Below, piece after piece: positions 44,793 through 54,259 of a DNA stretch of 64,000 nucleotides. Position 1 is the first letter of the stretch. Each line of letters starts with the position of its first letter. The stretch is from Vibrio sp. MEBiC08052 (GTDB taxonomy: Bacteria; Pseudomonadota; Gammaproteobacteria; Enterobacterales; Vibrionaceae): NCBI RefSeq assembly GCF_001506075.1, contig NZ_KQ947475.1, positions 3,958,075-4,022,074 on the forward strand. Direction: 5' to 3'. A program made the position numbers and the translations under genes. Under the pieces are notes generated by a model. The model was not told where the DNA came from and searched no databases. It worked only from the letters and a program-made list of their open reading frames with translations.

Positions 44793-45850
44793 TTATTTTT
44801 CGTTCGATATTTCTTACTATCTTATTTGTGGCGAGTATTGCGAGTGCCATTGCCAATGAAAGTAACTACCGAATTATTAGAATCTTTGGTGCTGCCTATC
44901 TGTCGGAAATGAAACCATTACTGGACGACTTTTCTATGCGTAACCCCAACATAAAGATTCAATATCGTTGGATGAGCAGTGAAGACCTTGATCGTTATAT
45001 CCGTCTACAGAAGCAACCTCAACCTGATGTCACCGTGAGTTCCGTGATGCATTTGCAATTGGGTTTGGTCAATGATGGTTATGCGCTGGAACATCAAAGT
45101 GAAAGTATAAGAGGAGAACGTAACACTGTTGCTTTGCCAAACTGGAGCCAGTGGCGGGATGAGCTCTTTGGTTTTAGTTTTGAGCCTGCCGTGATTGCAT
45201 TCAACAATGTGTTTTTAGAGGGGAAACAAGTACCTACTAATCGCATTGAACTTCTATCTTTTATCCGGCGTTATAGTGATGAGCTGATGGGAAAGATTGG
45301 GCTTTACGATATTCGTCATGTCGGTATCGGATATTTGTTCTGGTCTTTTGAGCGACAACAATCACGTAATTATGGACAGTTTTTAGAGTTATTTAATTAC
45401 CATAATGCCCGCACATTCGATAGTTCACGGGAGATGTTAGCTGCGCTAAGTAAGGGTGAAATTAATATGGCATATAACATATTAGGTTCTTACTCTCAGA
45501 GTTGGCAGTTACTGAATCATAATGTGACAATTACCACCATGACAGATTATACGCCAGTTATAATTCGAACGGCTTTCATCAACCGCACAACGCAGAATGC
45601 ACACGATGCGAAGCGGTTTATCGATTATTTACTTTCATCATCGGGACAGTGGGTTATGGCAGAGCAAACGAATATGCCCCCCATACGTTCAGATATAAAT
45701 ATTATTAATTCTGCATCATATATGCGAGAGCAATATGCAGAACAACTGAAACCGTTACCACTCGATGTCCGCTTACTGGTGTTTTCTGATAAAAGTAAGC
45801 GTCAGATTGTGACAACGGAATGGGAACATGCACTGAAAAATTATGACTGA
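44789..45850 (+). CDS. Periplasmic ABC-type substrate-binding protein linked to TctDE
   Basis: A 353-residue protein with a signal peptide (hydrophobic 4-20, likely cleaved near A-I-A-N) and the fold signs of iron/2-aminoethylphosphonate-type binding proteins (I-F-G-A-A-Y, then A-V-I-A-F-N-N-V-F). There is no ABC permease nearby. Its overlap with tctE suggests it acts as a periplasmic sensing partner rather than in transport. GGGAGGAGG precedes ATG 44789. The sensing role is inference. Confidence 0.8.
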   Translation: MIIFRSIFLTILFVASIASAIANESNYRIIRIFGAAYLSEMKPLLDDFSMRNPNIKIQYRWMSSEDLDRYIRLQKQPQPDVTVSSVMHLQLGLVNDGYALEHQSESIRGERNTVALPNWSQWRDELFGFSFEPAVIAFNNVFLEGKQVPTNRIELLSFIRRYSDELMGKIGLYDIRHVGIGYLFWSFERQQSRNYGQFLELFNYHNARTFDSSREMLAALSKGEINMAYNILGSYSQSWQLLNHNVTITTMTDYTPVIIRTAFINRTTQNAHDAKRFIDYLLSSSGQWVMAEQTNMPPIRSDINIINSASYMREQYAEQLKPLPLDVRLLVFSDKSKRQIVTTEWEHALKNYD

Positions 45851-45966
45851 TGCGACGTTAACTCATTTTACCGGATAACGAGTCAGTGATTTGACAGGTT
45901 CATTTTGTAGCTTGAAACCACCGCTTTTGGGACTTGAAAGTGGACGTAATGGTAAGGAGCTAAAAA

Positions 45967-47031
45967 ATGATACATTCCCAGTTTATTCCTTGTATGCTCA
46001 TTCGTGGTGGCACATCAAAAGGTGCCTATTTTCTCGCAAGCGATCTCCCCCAATCCCCTGAAGCAAGAGATCAGTTACTGATTAAGATCATGGGATCCGG
46101 TGACGTACAACAAATTAATGGTATTGGTGGCGGCACAACTTTAACGAGTAAAGTCGGGATTATCTCACCATCTCAGTCACCGGAGGCCGAGCTGGACTAT
46201 TTCTTTGTTCAGGTTGGTGTTGAAGAGCAAGTCGTCGATACCAAGCCCTCTTGCGGCAATATATTATCCGGTGTGATCGCATTTGCGGCAGAAAAAGGAT
46301 TGATTGAATTAGCGGAAGGCTCAACCACAATCCGTGTCAAAAATGTGAATACCAACACGATTATCGAAGTGACGGCTGAAACACCGAACCGAATGCTGAA
46401 ATTTGACGGCGACACATCCATTGACGGAGTACCGGGTACAGGGTCTCCGGTACTACTGAATTTCTTGGATGTCGGTGGCTCAAAAACCGGCAAATTATTC
46501 CCCACAGGCGCACTCAAAGAAACCATCAATGACATTGAGGTGAGTTGTATTGACGCTGCTGTTCCAATGGTTCATATCCCTGCCGACGCACTGGGTTTAG
46601 TGGGGAATGAGTCCAAAGCTATCATCGACAGTGATGCTGATTTACTCCGCAAAATAGAATCGATTCGCCTTATCGCGGGTGAGCGCATGGGTCTGGGTGA
46701 TGTCCGGGGGAGTGTGATCCCCAAAGTCGCCATTGTTTCTCCGCCTCACGATGTGGGCACCATCACTTCTCGCTATCTCGTCCCCCATAACTGTCATGCC
46801 AGTCACGCTGTCACCGGTGCGATTTGTGTCGGAGCAGCAAGCTTGATTGAAGGGACGGTGACCCACCAGCAATCTAAAGTTCCCTCAGAGGCAGTGATCA
46901 TCGAACATCCTAGCGGAAAGATTGATGTCAAAATCACCTTGCTTGAAGGCGAGTCTGAGCCTGTGATTGCCCAAGCCGCATTAGTGAGAACCGCAAGACC
47001 ACTCTTTAAAGGGGAAGTCTATATTGCGTAG
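45967..47031 (+). CDS. PrpF/GalD-family isomerase (oxalomesaconate tautomerase or aconitate isomerase)
   Basis: A 354-residue PrpF-family protein with the diaminopimelate-epimerase fold. The family's first signature is R-G-G-T-S-K-G-A-Y-F at about 13-22, followed by a conserved S-C-G-N segment near residue 97 and G-E-R-M-G-L-G in the second half. Known members interconvert cis- and trans-aconitate or tautomerise oxalomesaconate. Its place inside a tricarboxylate transport operon suggests it converts an imported tricarboxylate (for example trans-aconitate) into a TCA-cycle intermediate; that is inference. AAGGAGCT precedes the ATG. Confidence 0.85.
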   Translation: MIHSQFIPCMLIRGGTSKGAYFLASDLPQSPEARDQLLIKIMGSGDVQQINGIGGGTTLTSKVGIISPSQSPEAELDYFFVQVGVEEQVVDTKPSCGNILSGVIAFAAEKGLIELAEGSTTIRVKNVNTNTIIEVTAETPNRMLKFDGDTSIDGVPGTGSPVLLNFLDVGGSKTGKLFPTGALKETINDIEVSCIDAAVPMVHIPADALGLVGNESKAIIDSDADLLRKIESIRLIAGERMGLGDVRGSVIPKVAIVSPPHDVGTITSRYLVPHNCHASHAVTGAICVGAASLIEGTVTHQQSKVPSEAVIIEHPSGKIDVKITLLEGESEPVIAQAALVRTARPLFKGEVYIA

Positions 47032-47202
47032 TCGATCCTTGCTGCCGCCAACGATTGTTCTTCATCCCGAGATCTATGTAGCAATATTGTTAATAATATG
47101 TGGGTATGTCAGTTTGGTGACAGTTTGAATCCTTACGGTGGACCTATCGCTCTGCCGCGATAGAGACTAAATACTGTAAAAAGAATTTGAGGAGGCACTA
47201 TT

Positions 47203-48318
47203 ATGCTGCTTAGCAATTATTTTAATAACACCATGTTACGTGTCGGCAGTCAGATAGCATCCGCTGCGTTAATGACATTTTGTCTGACATCACCAGCGAA
47301 TGCGCAACCGGTGAGTTTTGCAGGTGAACGGATTGAAATGACCGTACCTTACAAAGAGGGAGGTGGTACCGATACTTGGGCACGCTTCTTCGGTCCTTAC
47401 TTTACTCAATCGCTTCCGGGTGAACCTGTGGTTGTCATTAAAAATATACCCGGTGGTGGCTCTACCAAGGGTGCAAACCAGTTTGCCCGACGTGCAAGTG
47501 ACAATGGTTTGGATATTCTGGCAAGTTCTGCATCGACTCATTTTACCTACTTGCTCAATGATCGTCGTGTCGAATACGACTATAACGACTGGAAAGCCGT
47601 CCTTGCCACGCCAACCGGCGGTGTCGTGTATATTTCCGCTGATGAAGGGATAGAGAATGCCGAGCAATTTGTTAAAAATCTGGACAAGCTGAAATTTAAA
47701 TATGCGAGTCAGGGGGCAACGACCATCGATCTTGTACCGTTATTAGCATTAGATTTAATTGGTGCCGATGTACAAGCGGTATTCGGTATGAAGGGCCGTG
47801 GTGCGGGCCGGCTGGCATTTGAAAGAGGTGAAGTGAATATCGATTCACAAACCAGTTCAGCTTATTTGAAAAAAGTGGTGCCACTGGTTGAAGAAGGTAA
47901 AGCAATTCCCCTGTTTAGTTTTGGTGTCGTTGACGCACAAGGCAATCTTCAACGGGATCCAAACTTTCCGAATCTTCCTCACTTTGGTGAAGTGTATCAA
48001 CTTGCAAAAGGCAATATCGATAGTTCACAAGGTTTTAAAGTGTGGCGATCATTCTTTATTGCTGGATTTGTTGCCCAGAAAGTTTTCTTTTTACCCAAAT
48101 CAACACCGCAAGATATTCAGTCCGCCTGGCGTGATGCAATGATTAAGCTGGTCGCAGACCCTGACTTTCAAAAACGAGCTGAAGATGTGTTGGGTAATTA
48201 TGAACAGTTGACAGGACCTGAAGTGGATCAAGCGGTCAATACCATTCTTTCTTTAGATGAAAACAGTAAAAAATGGGTCGTAAAATGGCTGAAAGAAAAA
48301 TATAACACCAGACTTTAG
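47203..48318 (+). CDS. tctC: TctC-like tripartite tricarboxylate transporter binding protein
   Basis: A 371-residue periplasmic binding protein with a signal peptide (about 1-35, S-P-A-N-A) and the TctC/Bug-type core: V-P-Y-K-E-G-G-G-T-D-T-W-A-R-F and N-I-P-G-G-G-S-T-K-G. It binds a carboxylate and passes it to the TctAB membrane part encoded downstream. AGGAGG precedes the ATG. Confidence 0.9.
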   Translation: MLLSNYFNNTMLRVGSQIASAALMTFCLTSPANAQPVSFAGERIEMTVPYKEGGGTDTWARFFGPYFTQSLPGEPVVVIKNIPGGGSTKGANQFARRASDNGLDILASSASTHFTYLLNDRRVEYDYNDWKAVLATPTGGVVYISADEGIENAEQFVKNLDKLKFKYASQGATTIDLVPLLALDLIGADVQAVFGMKGRGAGRLAFERGEVNIDSQTSSAYLKKVVPLVEEGKAIPLFSFGVVDAQGNLQRDPNFPNLPHFGEVYQLAKGNIDSSQGFKVWRSFFIAGFVAQKVFFLPKSTPQDIQSAWRDAMIKLVADPDFQKRAEDVLGNYEQLTGPEVDQAVNTILSLDENSKKWVVKWLKEKYNTRL

Positions 48319-48480
48319 TTTGATTGATAAATAGAGCTCAATAATCAGTAGTCCTATATTCGCTAGAAATATATCAAATCAATAATATAACTGCGCATTG
48401 TTTTTTATTCAGTGCGTTAGTTATATTCAGTTGACTTTTTAACTCACAACATTGCAATGTGAAATAATAAGGATTCAAGG

Positions 48481-50454
48481 ATGTTAAATGAATTACTTAC
48501 CGCTTTGCAGACAATTTTAACATTGCACCATCTGACTTATATGTTGGGTGGTGTATTGCTGGGTCTCGCAATTGGTATTTTCCCCGGACTGGGCGGTATT
48601 GCCGGTTTATCGTTATTATTACCATTCTTATATGGAATGGATCCTATATCTGCGCTCGCGATGTTAATCGGTTTAGTTGCAGTGATCCCCACTTCTGACA
48701 CCTTTACTTCGGTATTGATGGGGATTCCCGGGTCGAGTGGTTCGCAAGCCACGGTTCTGGATGGTTTCCCGATGGCTAAAAACGGCCATGCCGCCCGTGC
48801 ACTTTCCGCCGCATTTACAGCCTCTTTATTCGGCGGACTGTTCGGTGCCGTGGTACTGACCGGTTTTGTGCTGATTGCACGTCCCGTGATTCTGGCTTTT
48901 GGATCGGGTGAACTCTTTATGCTCACCTTGCTTGGCTTAACCATGGTCGGATCACTGGCAGGCAAGAGCCTCGTCAAAGGTTTATCTGCATGTGGTTTGG
49001 GAATGCTATTAGGCAGTGTCGGCAGTGCGCCCGCGACGGGCGAATATCGCATGACATTCGATAATTTCTATCTCATGGATGGGATTCCGCTGGTGGTGGT
49101 CGGTTTGGGTATTTTCGCCTTACCAGAGATTATTGATCTCCTACGTCAGAACAAGCCGATCGCCAATGCCAGCAAATTAGGTTCCGGCTGGCTCCAAGGC
49201 GTCAAAGACTTCTTTATTCATAAATGGCTGGCACTTCGGTGTAGTGTGATCGGCTGTATTATTGGCGCGCTGCCCGGTTTAGGCGGGAGTGTCGTTGACT
49301 GGATCGCCTATGGTCACGCGGTGCAAACCACCAAAGATAAACCGAATTTTGGCCATGGTGACGTCAGAGGTGTGATTGCACCAGAGTCATCCAATAATGC
49401 GAAAGAAGGCGGTGGGCTCGTTCCTACTTTGTTATTTGGGATCCCCGGTTCAGGGAGTATGGCTGTATTCCTCGGTGGGATGGTTTTAGTTGGCTTAGAG
49501 CCGGGCCCGGCGATGGTGAGCAAAGATCTGCACATCACATACACGATTGTGTGGTCGCTGGCGCTTGCGAACATCTTTGGCGCGGCAGCATGTATGCTCA
49601 TTTCTCCTTGGGTCGCAAAATTAACCACCGTCCGTTACGCACTGTTAGCCCCATTCATGGTAATGGTGATCTGCTTTGCTGCCTTCCAGGCCACACGGGA
49701 TTTAGCGGACTTAGTCACCTTGCTCGTCATCGGTGTGCTTGGTGTGTTCATGAAACGATTCGACTGGCCAAGACCCGCATTTCTGATTGGCTTTGTTCTT
49801 TCCCCCGGGATGGAAACCTATTTATACCAAGCGATTCAGTTTGATGGTATCGAGTTTTTGCTTCGTCCCGGTGTCATGATCATCGGAGCGATCATTCTGT
49901 TTTCACTGGTATTTATGATTCGCCAAAATATGAAAAAGAATCATACAGTTGAAAAGGCAGAAAAAGTACCGACTCGTAAATCGCAAGTGTTATTCGCCAT
50001 TCTCATTAATATTGCTTTTGCGTATGGCATTTATGACAGCAACCAGCACAGCTTTTTGGGGGGAATATTTCCCACCGTCGTTGCGAGCGGCATGTGGTTC
50101 TTATCTGCAATTGTGATCGTGCAACTTCTGACACGCCCGGAAGGTTCTCCGGTCTACTATGATAACGAATATGTTCAAGGATACGCTTATGACAGTAATA
50201 CAGCATCGATTATGCATTATTTATACTGGATAGCGGCACTGATCATTGGTAGTTACTTCGTCGGATACATTATCTCGGTTGCGTTATTCTTCTGTGCGTT
50301 TTTAATGAACAAAGCTGGGATGGGATTGTGGCGCTCATTAGCGGTAACCGCTGCGGCAACAGGATTTTTGCTTGGACTGACCCACATTATGATGCTTGAT
50401 TTGCCGATAGGCTTATTGCAAGAAACCGTTTCATTACCATGGCCGTTAGGTTAA
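48481..50454 (+). CDS. Fused TctA-TctB membrane subunit of tripartite tricarboxylate transporter
   Basis: A 657-residue membrane protein. Residues about 1-490 are the large TctA subunit (G-I-F-P-G-L-G-G near 33-40, I-P-G-S-S-G-S, L-P-G-L-G-G-S-V-V-D-W and G-I-P-G-S-G-S). About 500-657 resemble the small TctB subunit with four hydrophobic segments. In most operons tctA and tctB are separate; here they are one frame, with a charged linker (K-K-N-H-T-V-E-K) at the join. It works with the TctC-like protein to import carboxylates driven by an ion gradient. AAGGATTCAAGG precedes the ATG. Confidence 0.88.
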   Translation: MLNELLTALQTILTLHHLTYMLGGVLLGLAIGIFPGLGGIAGLSLLLPFLYGMDPISALAMLIGLVAVIPTSDTFTSVLMGIPGSSGSQATVLDGFPMAKNGHAARALSAAFTASLFGGLFGAVVLTGFVLIARPVILAFGSGELFMLTLLGLTMVGSLAGKSLVKGLSACGLGMLLGSVGSAPATGEYRMTFDNFYLMDGIPLVVVGLGIFALPEIIDLLRQNKPIANASKLGSGWLQGVKDFFIHKWLALRCSVIGCIIGALPGLGGSVVDWIAYGHAVQTTKDKPNFGHGDVRGVIAPESSNNAKEGGGLVPTLLFGIPGSGSMAVFLGGMVLVGLEPGPAMVSKDLHITYTIVWSLALANIFGAAACMLISPWVAKLTTVRYALLAPFMVMVICFAAFQATRDLADLVTLLVIGVLGVFMKRFDWPRPAFLIGFVLSPGMETYLYQAIQFDGIEFLLRPGVMIIGAIILFSLVFMIRQNMKKNHTVEKAEKVPTRKSQVLFAILINIAFAYGIYDSNQHSFLGGIFPTVVASGMWFLSAIVIVQLLTRPEGSPVYYDNEYVQGYAYDSNTASIMHYLYWIAALIIGSYFVGYIISVALFFCAFLMNKAGMGLWRSLAVTAAATGFLLGLTHIMMLDLPIGLLQETVSLPWPLG

Positions 50455-50466
50455 AAGGAGAGCAGC

Positions 50467-51318
50467 ATGTCAATCAAATCCATCATTATGCCATTTGCTT
50501 CTCAGGAAGACGGTGAACAGCGGTTAGAGGGGGCATTAAATGTTGCCAAATTCTTCAATGCTCATCTAGATGTATTACATGCTCAAGTCGGAGCAGAGAA
50601 GTTAATGCCCAGTGAACAACGTTTAGTTTCAAGGAAATTTTACGACCAGATCGATAAGCTGGTGCGTGACTATGTTCATGATGATATGGCGCAAGCCAAA
50701 CAGAGCTTTGAACGTTTATGCCTGCAACTTGGGATTCATGATGACAACACCGATACGGATGACGTCAGTGCAAGATGGCATGATATCTTTGGTTATCGGG
50801 GTGAAATTGTTGCCGAGTGGGGAAAAGTATCCGATTTAATCATTATTCCTAAATCCCTCAATGGGCAAACAAGTGTGAGTTTTGAGACGGCAGTCAGTCA
50901 TGGCGGTAAACCGATTTTAGTCATGCCCCGCAAGCAAACACACTTTGCTCCGGAGACGATCATGATCGCTTGGAATGGTGATAAACCCGGTGCAAATGCA
51001 GTCAATAGTGCGCTGCATTTACTACAAAGTGCGAAACAAGTAGTTGTGGTGACAAGTGAAAAATATCTGCCCAAGAAACCGACTCAAGTCGATTTAGCGC
51101 GTTATCTCGCTCGGCATAAAATAGAAGTCGAGTGTATCGCATTTACCCATAAAAGCAGGAATACCGGTTCGCAACTGTTAGAAGTCGCCGCTGAGATCAA
51201 TGCGGATGTGATTGTCTCAGGTGCTTTTGCCCACCAAAAACTGCACCAAAAAGTATTTGGCGGGGTAACTCAAAAGCTACTGATGCGGACTGATATTCCA
51301 TTATGGATGATGAGCTGA
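50467..51318 (+). CDS. UspA-family universal stress protein (tandem domains)
   Basis: A 283-residue universal stress protein with two Usp-like domains. The second (about 155-283) holds I-A-W-N-G-D, G-S-Q-L-L-E-V-A and I-V-S-G-A-F-A-H, reflecting the nucleotide-binding G-x-S/A region. It starts 12 bp after the TctAB fusion with AAAGGAGAGCAGC before the ATG, so it is in the same operon. Usp genes are often attached to transporter operons; the role is unknown. The structured terminator at 51369-51455 follows. Confidence 0.82.
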   Translation: MSIKSIIMPFASQEDGEQRLEGALNVAKFFNAHLDVLHAQVGAEKLMPSEQRLVSRKFYDQIDKLVRDYVHDDMAQAKQSFERLCLQLGIHDDNTDTDDVSARWHDIFGYRGEIVAEWGKVSDLIIIPKSLNGQTSVSFETAVSHGGKPILVMPRKQTHFAPETIMIAWNGDKPGANAVNSALHLLQSAKQVVVVTSEKYLPKKPTQVDLARYLARHKIEVECIAFTHKSRNTGSQLLEVAAEINADVIVSGAFAHQKLHQKVFGGVTQKLLMRTDIPLWMMS

Positions 51319-51368
51319 TTACAATGATGTCAGTTTAACGACAGGTTCATCTGTTATCTTAAAAACAT

Positions 51369-51455
51369 GGCTGGTTAGCGATTAATTCGTCCGCCCAAGT
51401 AGTACAAGGTTATCAATCTCCGGCCTTGCTTAGCTGACCAGCCTTTTTCTTTTTT
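51369..51455 (+). terminator. Terminator of the tct operon
   Basis: GGCTGGTTAGC (51369-51379) and GCTGACCAGCC (51433-51443) pair, enclosing a smaller CAAGG/CCTTG stem, and are followed by TTTTTCTTTTTT. The long enclosed region is unusual for a simple terminator and might be a small structured RNA end. Confidence 0.7.
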
Positions 51456-51509
51456 ATCATGATGTCTGAGTACCCTGAATTTCAGGCTCACTGTTTATTC
51501 TTTCCCTGT

Positions 51510-51783
51510 ATTTGGCACCCGAATTTGACGCACATTTTGTTCCTCGATTTCAGAAACATCGGTACTCAGTGCGCCAGTCACTCTTGCCAAGATGCAAGAG
51601 TGACCAGAAGATCTTTTTGTTTTGGCTTAGTCACGCGTTATCCAGAACCAGCTTTTACGGGCGTCCTGCCCGGAAAAGCCTAACCATTCTTCCATGAATG
51701 GTTTTCTTGGTTGGGTGGCTGATTTGAGTAGGGTGAAACACCGAATCAATAAAGTTAAATTGATCGATGCTTTCAGGGTAAAA
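51510..51783 (+). repeat. Dispersed three-hairpin repeat, copy B
   Basis: It shares with copy C the middle hairpins TCACTCTTGC-CAAGAT-GCAAGAGTGA, AGAAGATCTTTTTG, GGGCGTCCTGCCCGG and AACCATTC...GAATGGTT, and the tail AAATTGATCGATGC...CAGGGTAAAA. The first about 60 bases are more diverged. It lies between the tct operon and the toxin block. Confidence 0.88.
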
Positions 51784-52025
51784 TTCATGGATGATTTTTT
51801 ATGTTTGTTTATAACTAAATGATTTTATTGAAATTAATTTAAATTTTCTTGTTAAAAAACCAATTTTAGACACGCAATTGTTTTGAATAATCATAGACTT
51901 ACATGAACAACAATGAAGTGCCTGCTTTTGCAGGAAAGGGGCTGATACAAAAAAGAGCCACAACATCATGCGGCTCTGAATAGGTTCCATTTTAAACAAT
52001 AGTTTTACTTATGATTGGGCTTTAT
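51784..52025. other. AT-rich non-coding gap with - strand terminator
   Basis: No gene seen. On the - strand AGAGCC/GGCTCT arms (51954-51959 and 51972-51977) are followed by a T-run (AAAAAA on the + strand), a terminator for the ankyrin gene. Confidence 0.6.
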
Positions 52026-52532
52026 TTAGTAATGACTGACTAATTCAATGATTTTAGGGTCAACACCTGCGATTTTATGAATCAATTCACGAACGGAACA
52101 ACCATCATCTTTTTCATCAGGGTTAGCACCATATTCAAGCAATACTTTCACAACCTCATAAGGAATTGGCATTCGATCAAAAGCCATTCTCAACGCACTA
52201 ATACCATCAGCATCTTGGTGCTCGATCATCTTATCCGCACCGTTTTCCAACAAGAGCCGAATCCCCTCAACATTGCGTTGACGAACCGCATAAATTAGAG
52301 GCGTATAGCCATAGCTATCAATTGCGTTGACATCCAGCCCTTGATCAATCAGATATTGGATAGATACCGGTGGAGTTTTTCTAGTTACCGATTTGAATGC
52401 GTAATGTAAATATGTCCATTTATCATTAGCCGTGATACGATGAATGTCCTTGCCGTTTGCAATTGATCTTTTCACAGTTTCAATGTCACCACGAACTATA
52501 GCTGAGTAAGGTTGATTATCTACATTATTCAT
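52026..52532 (-). CDS. Ankyrin-repeat protein, likely immunity protein
   Basis: A 168-residue protein made of about four ankyrin repeats (signatures W-T-Y-L-H-Y-A, G-Y-T-P-L-I-Y-A-V-R, L-L-L-E-N-G-A-D, V-L-L-E-Y-G-A-N-P). There is no signal peptide. Its ATG overlaps the toxin gene's stop as ATGA, so it is translated with it. Ankyrin proteins are known immunity partners of several bacterial toxins. Immunity against the nuclease-like toxin upstream is therefore the best reading, though not proven. Confidence 0.8.
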   Translation of the reverse strand: MNNVDNQPYSAIVRGDIETVKRSIANGKDIHRITANDKWTYLHYAFKSVTRKTPPVSIQYLIDQGLDVNAIDSYGYTPLIYAVRQRNVEGIRLLLENGADKMIEHQDADGISALRMAFDRMPIPYEVVKVLLEYGANPDEKDDGCSVRELIHKIAGVDPKIIELVSHY

Positions 52533-54091
52533 TGTGATCTCCTGTCACTTAAAAAGTCTTTCATGTCTTCCAAAATATCCTCTAATTCATCACTGCCCGG
52601 TTTCTCATTGACATGACTAAGATTGGTCTTGGCGTCCTCAATTAGAAAATAGTCAGGGTGTGAATTCACAAAATCATTCAATTCTTCCTGAGTCATACCT
52701 ATCTGGTCAGCCGCTCTGAGTATCCGTCGATTTTCCAAACCCTCTCTATGCCCATAGTGCCAGTCGGTTAAGGCTTTACCTTTTTTATCCGTGAAATTAC
52801 CATTTTCATCTCTCAAAGCCTCTGCTTCAATCTGTCTTTTGGTCTCAGCCCGAAGGGATGTTCGGTTTAGCTCCGGTTTGGGGTATTTACTCGCACCAAA
52901 CTGACCATTCGGTTGACGGACTTGATGACTATATACCACATACAGTGGTGGGAGTCCGGTATCTGCCGGAAAGGTCAGAATATAGTCTTGTAAATCTGCA
53001 TCAGCGATTGGCGTGATATAGGTGTTATCAAATTCTTGGCCTTGCTCAGCCTCCGGATACACCCAGATATTGTAAGTTTTCAGGTCAGGAATGGGATTGA
53101 CCAGGATCGGTTTGCCGCCAAAATCGCCACTCATCGGTATCCATTCAATAGTGACATCCGGCTCTAACTCAACGACAAATTTATCACCGACCCGAGTCAC
53201 TTCACGTTTGGGAATATTCACTCCATTGACATGATAACCGTAAATCCGATTATCAGCATTGAACCCTAAGCGGATATTGGTTTCAACCGTGGTTTTATCC
53301 ATCAGGTCATTTTCATTATACAGCGTGCCGTCACCAAGCTGGCTGGGCATAAATACGGCCAGAATGCCAGTGCGACCGACAATTTTCATCGTCAGGTTTG
53401 GCAGCTCTGCCAGTGCTGCACCGCCTATACGCGCTAAAAAAGCGTCTTCAGTTGCTGCCGTCCCAACCCCCTGACCAATGGCTAGTGTATAGGCCGCATA
53501 CTCACCCAAAGATGAGAGTTGCTCTCTTTGTGTACCGATATCACACGTTCCTCTCGGCACAAGGGCAGATTTGGCAAAACGAGAGGGTTTGACTGGTGGC
53601 TTGTTAAACGTGTCTTGCCATGATGACGGGGGCAGTTGAATGTTATCTAATTCTTGTATTCGTTCCTGACGCTGTTTTGCCAGCCGCTCGGCTAAAGTGA
53701 GTTTCACTTGATTGCGTTCAACATAAGGCTCGGTATACACCGAGGCGTTGACACTGCCAGCGTAAGATGAACCAATGCCATGATTGACCAATTCAACCCG
53801 TGCGGTATAGGCCTTGTATGCCAGCCAATCGAGCTGAGGCTCAACCTCGGGATTGACTCGCCAGTATCGATTGCCCCATTCATCCCGATCCCGAATCAAT
53901 AAGGGGATGGATGGTGTATCAGTGAGTAAGACTTGATGACCGTTGCGTAGCTGCTCAAGAAAATCAGCAAAGCGCATTCCGGAAGGCGTTACGGATTTGA
54001 TATCCGATTCGCGCAGGGATGAAAAATCCCCTTCAACCTGAGCAAATTCATTCGCCATCAGGTTGTAGATTTGAATGGTTTGATAGTTCAT
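52529..54091 (-). CDS. Pyocin_S-domain toxin with GH-E-like nuclease C-terminus
   Basis: A 520-residue protein with no signal peptide. The N-terminal 200 residues are not recognised. A Pyocin_S-type domain spans about 210-400 (W-V-Y-P-E-A-E-Q-G-Q-E-F, Y-I-T-P-I, Y-V-V-Y-S). The C-terminus (about 420-500) has G-H-R-E-G-L-E-N-R-R and later F-L-I-E-D-A-K-T-N-L-S-H-V-N-E, resembling the GH-E family of nuclease toxins with conserved Gly-His and Glu. It is followed by an overlapping ankyrin gene, the toxin-immunity layout. It lacks receptor-binding and translocation domains of free bacteriocins, so delivery by a type VI system is possible; no such genes are in the window. Confidence 0.78.
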   Translation of the reverse strand: MNYQTIQIYNLMANEFAQVEGDFSSLRESDIKSVTPSGMRFADFLEQLRNGHQVLLTDTPSIPLLIRDRDEWGNRYWRVNPEVEPQLDWLAYKAYTARVELVNHGIGSSYAGSVNASVYTEPYVERNQVKLTLAERLAKQRQERIQELDNIQLPPSSWQDTFNKPPVKPSRFAKSALVPRGTCDIGTQREQLSSLGEYAAYTLAIGQGVGTAATEDAFLARIGGAALAELPNLTMKIVGRTGILAVFMPSQLGDGTLYNENDLMDKTTVETNIRLGFNADNRIYGYHVNGVNIPKREVTRVGDKFVVELEPDVTIEWIPMSGDFGGKPILVNPIPDLKTYNIWVYPEAEQGQEFDNTYITPIADADLQDYILTFPADTGLPPLYVVYSHQVRQPNGQFGASKYPKPELNRTSLRAETKRQIEAEALRDENGNFTDKKGKALTDWHYGHREGLENRRILRAADQIGMTQEELNDFVNSHPDYFLIEDAKTNLSHVNEKPGSDELEDILEDMKDFLSDRRSQ

Positions 54092-54259
54092 TTGACGTTG
54101 TTTATGTATGAATTCAGTTCATATCGATATAGGAGGAGCATTGTACAACAGCGCAATAACAGATAATCCATTATCAATAGAATCAAACGGTTAATATGGT
54201 TTACATTCCATAAATAGGGGGATTTACTACCTTATTGATGAATAGTAATCACGTTGATG

